In this document: piece after piece, positions 31,469 through 39,631 of the stretch
Layout of the letters: each line of letters starts with the position of its first letter
Numbering within the stretch: position 1 is the first letter of the stretch
NCBI RefSeq assembly: GCF_016807185.1
Contig: NZ_JAEVYN010000002.1
Location: 1,048,528-1,112,527 of the forward strand
Direction: 5' to 3'
Source: Leptolyngbya sp. Cla-17
Lineage (GTDB): Bacteria; Cyanobacteriota; Cyanobacteriia; Leptolyngbyales; Leptolyngbyaceae
DNA: 64,000 nucleotides
Program-made: the position numbers and the translations under genes
Notes under the pieces: model-generated
What the model was told of the DNA's origin: nothing
The model's database searches: none
What the model saw: only the letters and a program-made list of their open reading frames with translations

Positions 31469-33025
31469 TTAGGCATCAAAAGCTGTTTGCACGATTGATG
31501 TCAGTGGCTGCTTTAATAAGCCTGATTGAATAAACTTTGCGTAGGTATCTGCTTCAATCGCTAGCAGTTTCTCTTGATGTTGTTGTAGATTAAACGCTTT
31601 TAATTGAGAGTATTGTGTTGTCATTAATTCAATTTCTTGTTTAATATGCTGAAATTTTTGCTTCAGAAACTCAATTTGAGAGTGATGTAAAGCAGGTTCA
31701 ATCGCAGATTGCAATTCTGTTTGATCTAAGTGATTGAGCACTTGCTGCAAGGCATCTCTGCGGGCAATCAACTCTAAATATTGTTGATGCAGAGTTTGAT
31801 CTTCTAGCAAATTCAGCTTTTCTAGCAGCGTCTTTGTCGTTAAGCCTTGAACTAACAAAGTGAACAATACGACACCAAAGGAATTTGCAATGATTTCTTC
31901 GCGCCCCACAACCGCAACCGGAATGCTCAGTGCCAGCGCGATCGATACTCCTCCTCGCAATCCTGCCCACCAAATGACTGTTTGCTCAGGCAGTGAAATA
32001 GTTGTCTTTGTCAGCCACCCGCTAATCAGGCTAAATCCATAAATTGTGATCGCCCGTGACACAACAATCGCCAGAATTGCGATCGCTGTGGTTTCAAAAT
32101 TCTGTATCAATCGCGGCAGTTGAATTTGATCGCCCAACAGCAAAAACACGATTGAGTTGACGAAAAAAACAAGAAACTCCCAAAACTCGGTGATCGTCGC
32201 CCGTTTAATGGGGGGCACTCCAGGCAGTGAACTGAAATTTCCCAGCATTAAACCTGCTGCCACTACACCAATCACACCTGAACCACCTAACTCCTCCACC
32301 AGCAAATAGGTGCCATAAGCAGTAACGAGCGTCAGCGATTGCTCGACCCAAGATAGCGTATAGCGTTGTGCTAAAAAGGCAATACAAGCGCCAATCAATC
32401 CGCCAACGCCTAAGCCAATGCTAGTGACGACTAAAAAGTGCAATATTATCGTTGAACTATCAACTGGATGAGCATCGACCGCCAACTCAACTAGCACCCC
32501 AAATGCCACCACCGATGCCCCATCATTGAATAGGCTTTCACCTTCTAACAACGTGGTCAGTCGCTTTCCGGCTCCGAGTTCACGAAACAACCCAATCACA
32601 GACGCAGAATCAGTTGCAGATAAACATGACCCAACTAATAATGCAGTGATCCAGGGAACACTCACCCATTGATGCAGCGCCCAACCCACGCCTGCGATCG
32701 ACACAAACACGCCACCTATCGCAAACAAGCCACTTGGAATCACTTCTTGCCGTAAATCTTCCCATTTCATATTCCAAGCTGCTTCAAATAGCAGTGGAGG
32801 CAGAAACAGTAGCAGAATCATTCCAGGCGATAAACTGATCAACCGAACATCCAACAGCGCCAGTCCTAAGCCAACAATAACTAGCAAAAGCGTGTAAGGA
32901 AATTGACGCAGCGAAGTCACAATCTTGGGCAAAATAGCAGCACTGAGCGCGACTAGTAAAACCATCAAGAATTGCTTTAAATCATTCTTGATTGCTAAAT
33001 CACCCGCATTCGTTAAGAGGCTCAT
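31469..33025 (-). CDS. CPA1-type Na+/H+ antiporter (NhaP-like)
   Basis: A 518-residue antiporter. Landmarks are LFLPPLLFEAAWNMKWEDLR, the core SATDSASVIGLFRELGAGKR, LLEGESLFNDGASVVAFGV (the Asn-Asp ion site) and WAGLRGGVSIALALSIPV. The CPA1 consensus ATDPVSV is altered to ATDSASV. The last 110 residues form a cytosolic coiled-coil-like tail (RDALQQVLNHLDQTELQSA and on) that may sense pH or calcium, as in other NhaP-type proteins (inference). ATG 33025 is used. The gene lies between nrtP and the CLC gene on the same strand. Confidence 0.92.
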   Translation of the reverse strand: MSLLTNAGDLAIKNDLKQFLMVLLVALSAAILPKIVTSLRQFPYTLLLVIVGLGLALLDVRLISLSPGMILLLFLPPLLFEAAWNMKWEDLRQEVIPSGLFAIGGVFVSIAGVGWALHQWVSVPWITALLVGSCLSATDSASVIGLFRELGAGKRLTTLLEGESLFNDGASVVAFGVLVELAVDAHPVDSSTIILHFLVVTSIGLGVGGLIGACIAFLAQRYTLSWVEQSLTLVTAYGTYLLVEELGGSGVIGVVAAGLMLGNFSSLPGVPPIKRATITEFWEFLVFFVNSIVFLLLGDQIQLPRLIQNFETTAIAILAIVVSRAITIYGFSLISGWLTKTTISLPEQTVIWWAGLRGGVSIALALSIPVAVVGREEIIANSFGVVLFTLLVQGLTTKTLLEKLNLLEDQTLHQQYLELIARRDALQQVLNHLDQTELQSAIEPALHHSQIEFLKQKFQHIKQEIELMTTQYSQLKAFNLQQHQEKLLAIEADTYAKFIQSGLLKQPLTSIVQTAFDA

Positions 33026-33114
33026 AGAAAATTGTCCAATTAATTAACAACTTTCCGACTTCTATTCATTTTTGGTGTCGCTAAATCAAGGTGCGAACAA
33101 ATTATTTTGGTTTT

Positions 33115-33149
33115 CTTGAGGGGATGTTGCACTGCCATATCCCCTCAAG
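33115..33149. terminator. Strong hairpin between nrtP and the CPA1 antiporter gene
   Basis: CTTGAGGGGAT (33115-33125) pairs perfectly over 11 bp with 33139-33149 across a 13-base loop. On the minus strand, the coding direction here, it lacks a following T run (A-rich instead), so it may be an attenuator or processing site rather than a full terminator for nrtP. Confidence 0.55.
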
Positions 33150-33196
33150 ATTTAATTCTTTAAGCACCTGCCGAATCAATCCAAAAGTATTGCCTA

Positions 33197-34717
33197 CTAG
33201 GGGCGATAGCGATCTTCTGGCATTGCCGAAATCATCGTGTCTGAGACTGCTTCGACAGGTTCGTCATCGTGAGATCCAGTTGGCTCTTTTAAGAAGAAGG
33301 CATTGACAAACGCCACCATCAACGCCACGACTCCCAACATGTTGAAGAACGTGCGATCGCTGGCTGCTCCCGCAGGCAAAAGGCTGTAGATCGTTAGATA
33401 AATGACAGCACCCACATTGCCATACGCGCCGACATTCCCGGCAATTTGCCCCGTCACTCGGCTCTTAATTAACGGCACAATCCCAAAGGTTGCTCCTTCC
33501 GCCGCCATCACAAAAAATGATGCCAGCATCGTCGCTGCAACCACAACTGGCAACGGCACCCCTTGCCCCAAGCTGGAAAAAATTAGATAGCCAATTCCGG
33601 TGCCTCCCAATGTTGCCACCAGTGCCCATTTACGGCTACCCACCTTGTCTGAAATCCAGCCACCACCGGGACGAGCAGGAATATTCATAAAGGCATAGGT
33701 GCTTGCGACTGCGCCAGCTAGGGCAGCAGGCAGACCATAACCCCGTTCAAAGAATGAAGGCAGCATGGAAACCACTGCTAATTCTGAACCAAAACACGCA
33801 ACATAGGAGAGTTCCAGATTTGCCACTTGAGAAAAGCGATAGCGATCGTCCGCTTCATATTTTTTCTTGTCAGTCATCAGTGGCTTGTTCGCCTTGTAAG
33901 CGTTATAAGCCTGGAATGCATACAGCGCCACAAGAAAAATACAAACTACAGAAAAGGTGTTGGCATCAATGAACTTCACCCTATTCAAGCGCCAAGCAAT
34001 CACCCCTAAAGCAGCGACTAAAGGAATGTTCATCAACAACATGAACCAGAAATCCCGTTTAGTGGTGACTTCCATCCCGGCACTGCTGGGCGGACGCTGG
34101 TAGACTTTCCCTGGCGGTGTATCCGACACATTCAGAAAATAGATGACCCCATAGCACGCAGCGACAACGCCTGTAACCGCGATCGCAAACCGCCAGTTGA
34201 GTTGCCCTGCCGCCATGAACGTAGTGGCAGCGGCGATCGCAGGCAACGTAAATGCCGCTGCCGACGAGCCAAAGTTACCCCAACCCCCATAAACCCCCTC
34301 TGCCAGACCAATTTCGCTAGATGGGAACCACTCTGCCACCATCCGAATCCCAATCACAAAGCCACAGCCCACAACGCTCAATGCTAAACGGCTGTAGACT
34401 AATTGCTCAAAATTCTGTGCCATCGCAAAAGCAAAGCAGGGCAACGCCGCATAGACCAGTAAGCACGAATAGGTAATGCGTGGACCAAACCGATCCAACA
34501 CCATACCCACAATGATTCGCGCTGGAATCGTCAGGGCAACATTGCAGATTGCCAGAGTCCGCATTTGCGCTTCCGATAGACCCATTTCAGTCTTCACCGC
34601 CGTAGCAAACGGGGCAAAGTTAAACCAAATCACGAACGTCAGAAAAAAAGCAAACCAAGTGAAATGCAAGATGCGATTCCGCCCAGTGAATGACCAAATT
34701 CCAGCCACGGATTTCAT
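33197..34717 (-). CDS. nrtP: Nitrate/nitrite permease of the major facilitator superfamily
   Basis: A 506-residue NNP-family transporter with 12 hydrophobic helices. The opening WSFTGRNRILHFTWFAFFLTFVIWFNFAPF, LAICNVALTIPARIIVGMVLDRFGPR and VGCGFVIGIRMVAEWFPSSEIGLAEGVYGGWGNFGSS contain the two family nitrate signatures and the substrate Arg. A long cytosolic loop (about 230-300) lies in the middle, as in NrtP/NapA of marine and some freshwater cyanobacteria. ATG 34717 follows AGGAGG by only one base, which is tight; GTG 34708 would have a 10-base gap. No NtcA box was found in the 200 bases upstream. A broken second copy of its 5' end lies just upstream. Confidence 0.93.
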   Translation of the reverse strand: MKSVAGIWSFTGRNRILHFTWFAFFLTFVIWFNFAPFATAVKTEMGLSEAQMRTLAICNVALTIPARIIVGMVLDRFGPRITYSCLLVYAALPCFAFAMAQNFEQLVYSRLALSVVGCGFVIGIRMVAEWFPSSEIGLAEGVYGGWGNFGSSAAAFTLPAIAAATTFMAAGQLNWRFAIAVTGVVAACYGVIYFLNVSDTPPGKVYQRPPSSAGMEVTTKRDFWFMLLMNIPLVAALGVIAWRLNRVKFIDANTFSVVCIFLVALYAFQAYNAYKANKPLMTDKKKYEADDRYRFSQVANLELSYVACFGSELAVVSMLPSFFERGYGLPAALAGAVASTYAFMNIPARPGGGWISDKVGSRKWALVATLGGTGIGYLIFSSLGQGVPLPVVVAATMLASFFVMAAEGATFGIVPLIKSRVTGQIAGNVGAYGNVGAVIYLTIYSLLPAGAASDRTFFNMLGVVALMVAFVNAFFLKEPTGSHDDEPVEAVSDTMISAMPEDRYRP

Positions 34718-34921
34718 ACCTCCTAATAAAAAATTGCACAAGAAACATTTCCTGCACCCGGCAAGGCGATTGCGCTAAATAAGCAACCGCCAGTCAGATT
34801 CAGAAAGATGCTGGAATGTCAGGACATGCTCACACCTATCTCTGAAAGAGAATCGCGCTGCTATCCAAGACTGCTTGATATAAAAAACTTAATCAGACCC
34901 GTATCTCATCACCGGTTCAAT

Positions 34922-35191
34922 TCAAACTGCAACAGTAATGGAGTCGTATGAAGTTCCTATCAATGGAACTGACTCAAAAACACGGGCACTACTTTCCTCA
35001 AACATCTTGGTAGCCTTTCTCAACACCAGGTTACAGAAACTGATTGCTTTTACTGGAGCAACCATGAGATACAAATTTTCGTGAATCACCGTGACGAAAG
35101 GAAACCACCCGACCAACGTTAAGAAAATTGCGAACCAATCAAAGTCCAAGATCCGATATGGATGTCGAAATGACAATAATTCTCGGAGCAT
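34922..35191 (-). pseudogene. Truncated, decayed nrtP paralogue (5' fragment)
   Basis: An 89-codon frame whose first 55-60 codons match the N-terminus of the adjacent NrtP: SFRHPYRILDFDWFAIFLTL against SFTGRNRILHFTWFAFFLTF, then VGWFPF against VIWFNF, and ISFCNLVL against LAICNVAL. After that the similarity ends and the frame runs out without any further transporter sequence. ATG 35191 still has an AGGAA upstream. It is a remnant of a tandem duplication or a replaced older copy. Its promoter region may still drive nrtP (inference). Confidence 0.75.
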
Positions 35192-35630
35192 ATTAAGATA
35201 TTCCTAGAAAACAAAAAGACCAACCTTGCTGTAGGTTGCTTCAGAGCAATAGCAGCGAGGTTTTTTTAATGGCAGCGGACTAATGGTGCAAAGCGAAGGA
35301 TTGAAATTCGATCGCAGTTATTTAGCGTGAAATTGATCTGATATAGATGGCACTCAATCAACTTCACACTAAGTTATAAATTATTGGGTCGGATGAATGT
35401 ATTGGTAGTAACGATTTAAGACATAGAGGTGCTGAGTTAGCACGAGATACATGTAAATTCCGCATTGATCGCCAAAAAAATTAGGTATCGAATCTGCAAA
35501 CTGCCCAATTAAGTCCATTCCGAAGGACTTGAGGAAAGTGATTATTTTTTTGATCACACTAGAAAAATCTAATTATTTCGTGTAAATTGGTATTATCCAA
35601 TACAGATTTTTTAGTCGAAGAGCCAAAGAA
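35192..35630. other. Intergenic region upstream of the nrtP remnant and a small membrane protein gene
   Basis: AT-rich, with no gene seen in 439 bases. It holds an NtcA-like box (listed separately) and, at 35251-35265, AGCAGCGAGGTTTTT, a 15-mer that also occurs at 55592-55606 in another long gap. Confidence 0.55.
35590..35603. promoter_or_regulatory. NtcA-type box GTA-N8-TAC
   Basis: GTATTATCCAATAC matches the NtcA nitrogen-control consensus exactly and lies in a wider inverted repeat (ATTGG with CCAAT). It is only 27 bases before the start of the plus-strand gene, too close for the usual activation geometry, so repression of that gene or action on the minus strand is possible. It is the only such box I found near nrtP. 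A chance match cannot be excluded. Confidence 0.4.
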
Positions 35631-36041
35631 ATGAACATTCAACGCATCACACCTGTTTTGTTTGGACTATTGCTATCGGGTGGGCTGCTCACCCCTGCTG
35701 TCGCAGCGCAACCCATCGACACTTCAAAACAGAACTCGCAAGTGCAACATTTGACCTGTGTCAAAGACACGCAAGGGTTGATGTGTACGGTTGATGAGGC
35801 ATTGAATACATCATCGAGCGGTGTGGAGCAGAAAATCGCTGCAAAAGCGGATTCAACGCCGTCAGAATTAGCTTTCAATGAGCAATTAGGGCAAATGTCA
35901 AATATCTTGCTCGGAATTATCTACCTTGGGCTACCGATCGCGTTGGTGTTCGCAATTCTACTCCACGATAAACGGGTGGCGGAACTGGCTCAATCCATTG
36001 AAGGATTAGAACGTATCTGGAACCAAAATCCCCAGTCTTAA
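35631..36041 (+). CDS. Small exported membrane protein of unknown function (136 aa)
   Basis: A signal peptide (about 1-26, ending AVAAQ) is followed by a short extracytoplasmic region with two cysteines (LTCVKDTQGLMC) that could form a disulfide. A transmembrane helix follows near 92-110 (ILLGIIYLGLPIALVFAILL), then a short charged tail (HDKRVAELAQSIEGLERIW). No family is recognised. An exact NtcA-like box sits just upstream and a good terminator downstream, so it is a single-gene unit, possibly nitrogen-controlled. Confidence 0.72.
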   Translation: MNIQRITPVLFGLLLSGGLLTPAVAAQPIDTSKQNSQVQHLTCVKDTQGLMCTVDEALNTSSSGVEQKIAAKADSTPSELAFNEQLGQMSNILLGIIYLGLPIALVFAILLHDKRVAELAQSIEGLERIWNQNPQS

Positions 36042-36121
36042 TTTTTTCCAAGTTAGCAATGCTGTTCATCTTGTCCGAGAAGCACCTGTTCCTCCGACAC
36101 TCTATAAAAGGGTTTTCTAAG

Positions 36122-36152
36122 CGGTCTAGTCATCACCTACTAGACCGTTTTT
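36122..36152 (+). terminator. Rho-independent terminator
   Basis: CGGTCTAGT (36122-36130) pairs with ACTAGACCG (36139-36147), perfect 9 bp, followed by five T residues. It ends the 35631 gene. Confidence 0.9.
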
Positions 36153-36260
36153 GCATCTGATTGATGTAGTGAAGTGGGAACATCTCTAACAACTGGACGG
36201 AAACCCTGGACGGATATAGGCTCTACCGCCCCTATGTGCAGTACGAATAAGGTCAGCGCT

Positions 36261-36701
36261 CTACAACTCAGAGTTCTCTCGAATTTGCTGATTCATCGCT
36301 TCTAGTTCGCGCACTTCTTTTTGCAGGAAAAAGTTGAGAAAGGTGCGAATTCCGGTAATGGCTGCTAGCCGGGCGATCGCATCCCAGCTTGGCGAAACCG
36401 CAGTGGCAGCAATATCTGCTGCTAAGAGAAACTCCAAAGCGAGCGCCAAAGACAAGCCCAACTCTAGCCGAATTGCTTGTTGGGCATCTTGCAGCCGTCT
36501 TCGTCTTGCTTTTTGCCATAGCTGTTGTAGTGCAATGACGAGGGAGATTGCAATGATTGAAATTGCAATAAACTCCAGGATGATCTGCAAAAGCAGGGTA
36601 CACTCCTGCAAAAGAGATTCTACGAGCCGAGTTAGCTCAGACGATTGGGTTTTTGCTATCTCACCCGATGAGGTTGCTAGACTATTTACGTCAAATATCA
36701 T
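36261..36701 (-). CDS. DUF1622 family membrane protein
   Basis: A 146-residue membrane protein with the DUF1622 core: a first helix (LLLQIILEFIAISIIAISLVIAL), a basic loop (QKARRRRLQDAQQAIRLELG), LALALEFLLAADI, then SWDAIARLAAITGIRTFLNFFLQKE. The family is widespread and uncharacterised. ATG 36701 is chosen; an in-frame TTG at 36734 would add MSESESESSLL from a TTTCAC microsatellite and has no ribosome site. It is divergent from a secreted protein gene. Confidence 0.85.
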   Translation of the reverse strand: MIFDVNSLATSSGEIAKTQSSELTRLVESLLQECTLLLQIILEFIAISIIAISLVIALQQLWQKARRRRLQDAQQAIRLELGLSLALALEFLLAADIAATAVSPSWDAIARLAAITGIRTFLNFFLQKEVRELEAMNQQIRENSEL

Positions 36702-36888
36702 CAGTAAACTGCTTTCACTTTCACTTTCACTCAATCAGTTCACGGTAACAGTAGCACCCATTCGTTTGTGCCCCGGCAATATTCCCAAACGCTGCATCAT
36801 TACAAACTACAGAGTCCTCTTGCACTTTGCTCTATAATCCGCGAAATTGAGTTTAGACACGATTTTTTGGTGTGAGGATTTTTATAAC

Positions 36889-37581
36889 ATGCTAGTTCAA
36901 CAGTTTAAGGCGGCTCATACGATCGCCCTATGCACTCTCGCGATCTCAACCTCAGGAGGGCTGAGCCCATCGGCAATTGCCCAATCCCTTCCTCTCGTGG
37001 AATTTCCGGCCGATTATGATGTGTGTCGCGGCAGTGGCAGCGCGCCCTTACCCGTCTATACCACCTCAAATTTAACAGTGCCCGTTGGTCAACCCCTTGC
37101 CCCCAACACGCCTGTCAAATTAACGGGTGTATTTAAACCCGGACGTAACCCCGCTCAAATTAAACAGCCTGTTGTAGGCTGGGTGAGCTCTGGCACACTC
37201 CAGACTCAATGCCCTGGCACCACTCCTTCTGCTAAACCGCCCGTGCCATTCAATCAATTGACTGGCTCTCCCTATTGCCGCCGCTTGCGCCTACCTGGAG
37301 ATAGTCCACGGGGTCCAGCAGATGGATTGATTGCCCGCAATGCCCCCAGCCTCAGCAGTCCTGCTCAGGTTGCCCCCAACGGTTTGTCTGATGGTCCAGC
37401 GGAGGGAGCGCAGGTGCAAACTACAGGCACTAACGGCAGCGCCATCACCAAAGTGGCGGATAATCGAGTGTGGATGGACGTTTGGTACGTGGGACGGTCT
37501 TTCGAAGCTCGAAGGGGTTGGGTTTTCATCACCCCTGCTGGGTTTACATCCGGCTCTCAATACATCTCAAACTGCCAATAG
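36889..37581 (+). CDS. Secreted protein with SH3-like halves (231 aa)
   Basis: ATG 36889 gives a signal peptide (AHTIALCTLAISTSGGLSPS, cleavage near AIAQ). AGGA lies ten bases upstream. The mature chain shows two comparable halves, each with an SH3b-like pattern of short strands: VYTTSNLTVPVGQPLAPNTP to VGWVSSGTLQTQC, and a C-terminal half with DNRVWMDVWYVGRSFEARRGW. Cysteines near each half could pair. SH3b domains often bind cell wall. The function is unknown and the domain call is tentative. It converges on the GUN4-domain gene across an inverted repeat. Confidence 0.7.
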   Translation: MLVQQFKAAHTIALCTLAISTSGGLSPSAIAQSLPLVEFPADYDVCRGSGSAPLPVYTTSNLTVPVGQPLAPNTPVKLTGVFKPGRNPAQIKQPVVGWVSSGTLQTQCPGTTPSAKPPVPFNQLTGSPYCRRLRLPGDSPRGPADGLIARNAPSLSSPAQVAPNGLSDGPAEGAQVQTTGTNGSAITKVADNRVWMDVWYVGRSFEARRGWVFITPAGFTSGSQYISNCQ

Positions 37582-37675
37582 AACTCGTGACGATAAAGGC
37601 AGTTTCTAGCAAGCGATTAAAAAATCGCCCTAAAAATTCCTTTTAATTGTTGCAGAGTAATAGCCGTCCTTGGTT

Positions 37676-37712
37676 TTAGTTCGCCTATTCAATTTTTGAG
37701 CAGGCGAACTAA
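37676..37712. terminator. Inverted repeat between convergent genes, likely bidirectional terminator
   Basis: TTAGTTCGCCT (37676-37686) pairs perfectly over 11 bp with 37702-37712 across a 15-base loop. The right arm contains the stop codon of the minus-strand gene. T runs are weak on both sides. Confidence 0.6.
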
Positions 37713-38911
37713 CCTTTGTTGGTTTGTTTTCCAATTTGTTTGAACCGGGCAAATAGAGCAGGCAGGTACTCATCATATCGATCGCTGACTAGATAGATTG
37801 CATCTGTGGTGCAACTCCCACAGCCTAGCGATCGCCCGTTCAACAAGTCAGTCAATTGACCCGATGAAACACCCGCCCAGGGAAAATGCCCAGTGGGTGC
37901 GGCGGTCGTGTAATTGAGTTCTGTATCCAATCGCCACCCGGTGCCACTTAACTCCATGCCAACCGGATTGTCTTCCGGCAAGGGCTGGGTTCTGCGCCAT
38001 CCCACAATTTGAGCAAACCGTTCCGTCTGTGCTTTTGAGTTCTTAGAGCCTTTTGCAACCTGCTGCCAAATTCGATGTTGAGCACTAAAACCAAACCGTC
38101 CACTGCTAGCTTTTGACCAAAGGGTATCCAGAGTCCGCAGATCTGTCAATGAGATGCGAGAAAGCACAGACTTGCTGCTGAAAAGCAAATCTCCTTGAGA
38201 TCCAGCTAGCCGCTGGAGAATTGCCCGCGTCTCAAGATCTGCGGCCTGCCAGTTTTTGGCTGCTAAAAGACTTTGAAGGCGACTGTAGTTAATCTGCCAT
38301 TTTGTAGCAGATTTGGGAGCAGGTTTCACATCAAAGCTGAAATTAGAAACCAGTTCCTGAAAAGTCTGGCGTATTGGAGCTTTGGCATCTAAATATCCTG
38401 CTGTTAAGCGAACGATATAACGACCATCCGGGCTGCCGAATAGCACATTGTCAGAGTTGTACAATCCCGTCGAAGTGTAAGCGATCGCGTTTTGTCCAGC
38501 TACAGTGAGTGGGCGATCGTCCTGGCGGCTAAGTTCGCCCTTCCAATGAGTGAGCGGCAACCGTTGATTGTTGTTATAAACGGTAATGCTGATAATAGGA
38601 GGCTGTTGTGGCAAAGAATCTCGGTTCAGAAAATCAGCTTGTTGCCATAGTTCCAAAACTTCGATGGGAATGGCTGGCTGCGTAGATGGTTTAGTTTCTG
38701 ATGGTGTGATGGTGTAGTCACGGGGAGATACGATGCGAAAGCCAAAGCGATCGCTCAGGTAAAATACATCGCTGCGCGGTACAGCAGAACTTACTGTTGG
38801 GCTTGCAGTCAACGCTTCGTCTGCTCGCGATTGCTTCGACCCGAAAAACGGTGGAGTAACGCTACCCGCAATCAGACATGCCAAAAAACCAAGGGCAATA
38901 ACACGTTTCAT
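37709..38911 (-). CDS. Exported protein with C-terminal GUN4-like domain
   Basis: A 400-residue protein. Residues 1-30 form a signal peptide (RVIALGFLACLIAGSVTPPF). The part at 48-195 is beta-rich and may be PsbP/Mog1-like (FYLSDRFGFRIVSP, VRLTAGYLDAKAPIRQTFQELV). Residues 208-350 match the GUN4 core well: YSRLQSLLAAKNWQAADLETRAILQRLAG, the DLRTLDTLW motif, SSGRFGFSAQHRIW, a GW and APTGHFPWAGV. GUN4 binds porphyrins and activates Mg-chelatase in the cytosol or plastid, so a version carrying an export signal is unexpected. A CGSC pair follows (363-366). No other tetrapyrrole gene is nearby. Ligand binding is inference. Confidence 0.8.
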   Translation of the reverse strand: MKRVIALGFLACLIAGSVTPPFFGSKQSRADEALTASPTVSSAVPRSDVFYLSDRFGFRIVSPRDYTITPSETKPSTQPAIPIEVLELWQQADFLNRDSLPQQPPIISITVYNNNQRLPLTHWKGELSRQDDRPLTVAGQNAIAYTSTGLYNSDNVLFGSPDGRYIVRLTAGYLDAKAPIRQTFQELVSNFSFDVKPAPKSATKWQINYSRLQSLLAAKNWQAADLETRAILQRLAGSQGDLLFSSKSVLSRISLTDLRTLDTLWSKASSGRFGFSAQHRIWQQVAKGSKNSKAQTERFAQIVGWRRTQPLPEDNPVGMELSGTGWRLDTELNYTTAAPTGHFPWAGVSSGQLTDLLNGRSLGCGSCTTDAIYLVSDRYDEYLPALFARFKQIGKQTNKG

Positions 38912-38981
38912 ATAGCTAAGGTGACTCTAACAACGGTCTTAAGATTTCAGTGAACAGAACTAAATTCAACGGGAGATCGCG

Positions 38982-39419
38982 CTATTGCTGAACAACGGGT
39001 GCAGTTGAGGGAGCTTGATCCAGAAACACAATCTGAACTTGGTTACGCTGAAACACTCCGGGAACAGTGGTCTGAGCAGAAGCTTGGGGCATTGTCAGAC
39101 ACCTTGCAACCTGTGATTTTTCCGTGTGAGCGTTCAGTGCGGTCACATAAAAAGTGACTCGGTTTCCTTGAACTTTTGGATAGAACATCACAGGCATTAA
39201 CTTATCAAGACACCCTTGCAGCGTAAATTTGAGCATCACTTGCGTTTCCGATCCTGTAGTCGCACTTCCAACCGGAATCCGCACAGATTGAACCGCTGTA
39301 ATTTTTCCTTTTATGGGGGTTAACCCGGTGGTACGGGCAGGCAGAGTTAACATTTGAGCAGAACCGCTGATCGCCCACATCACAGAAGCGATCGCAAAAC
39401 CTAAACTACGCATCAACAT
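38982..39419 (-). CDS. Secreted protein of unknown function (145 aa)
   Basis: A signal peptide (LGFAIASVMWAISGSAQ) is followed by a compact beta-rich domain: GLTPIKGKITAVQSVRIPVGS, QVMLKFTLQGCLDKLMPVMFY, VTFYVTALNAH and VQIVFLDQAP. Two cysteines (CLDKL, ARCLTM) could form a disulfide. No known family. GGGAGA lies upstream of ATG 39419. It is upstream of the GUN4-domain gene in the same direction (70-base gap), so it may be cotranscribed with it. Confidence 0.68.
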   Translation of the reverse strand: MLMRSLGFAIASVMWAISGSAQMLTLPARTTGLTPIKGKITAVQSVRIPVGSATTGSETQVMLKFTLQGCLDKLMPVMFYPKVQGNRVTFYVTALNAHTEKSQVARCLTMPQASAQTTVPGVFQRNQVQIVFLDQAPSTAPVVQQ

Positions 39420-39631
39420 TGCTCATCTCCCTACCAATAACATTGCATCGATGATGTTAGCCTCGCGGCACTCTTTCCCTAGGAAGCGTTCCAAAATTTG
39501 AAACCGTTTTGCGATCGCTGACTGAAAGACTTGTTCTAATTTCTGTAACAACGAATTGGTTAGCTAGCGTTCTGGCTACCGTAGTAGCAGCTTAAAACGA
39601 TATTCCCTATTTTCTTGTCGGAGTTCCTGAA

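Noticed and set aside
34900..34960. tRNA-like T-loop text GGTTCAATTC
   Set aside because: No acceptor or anticodon stem can be drawn around it.
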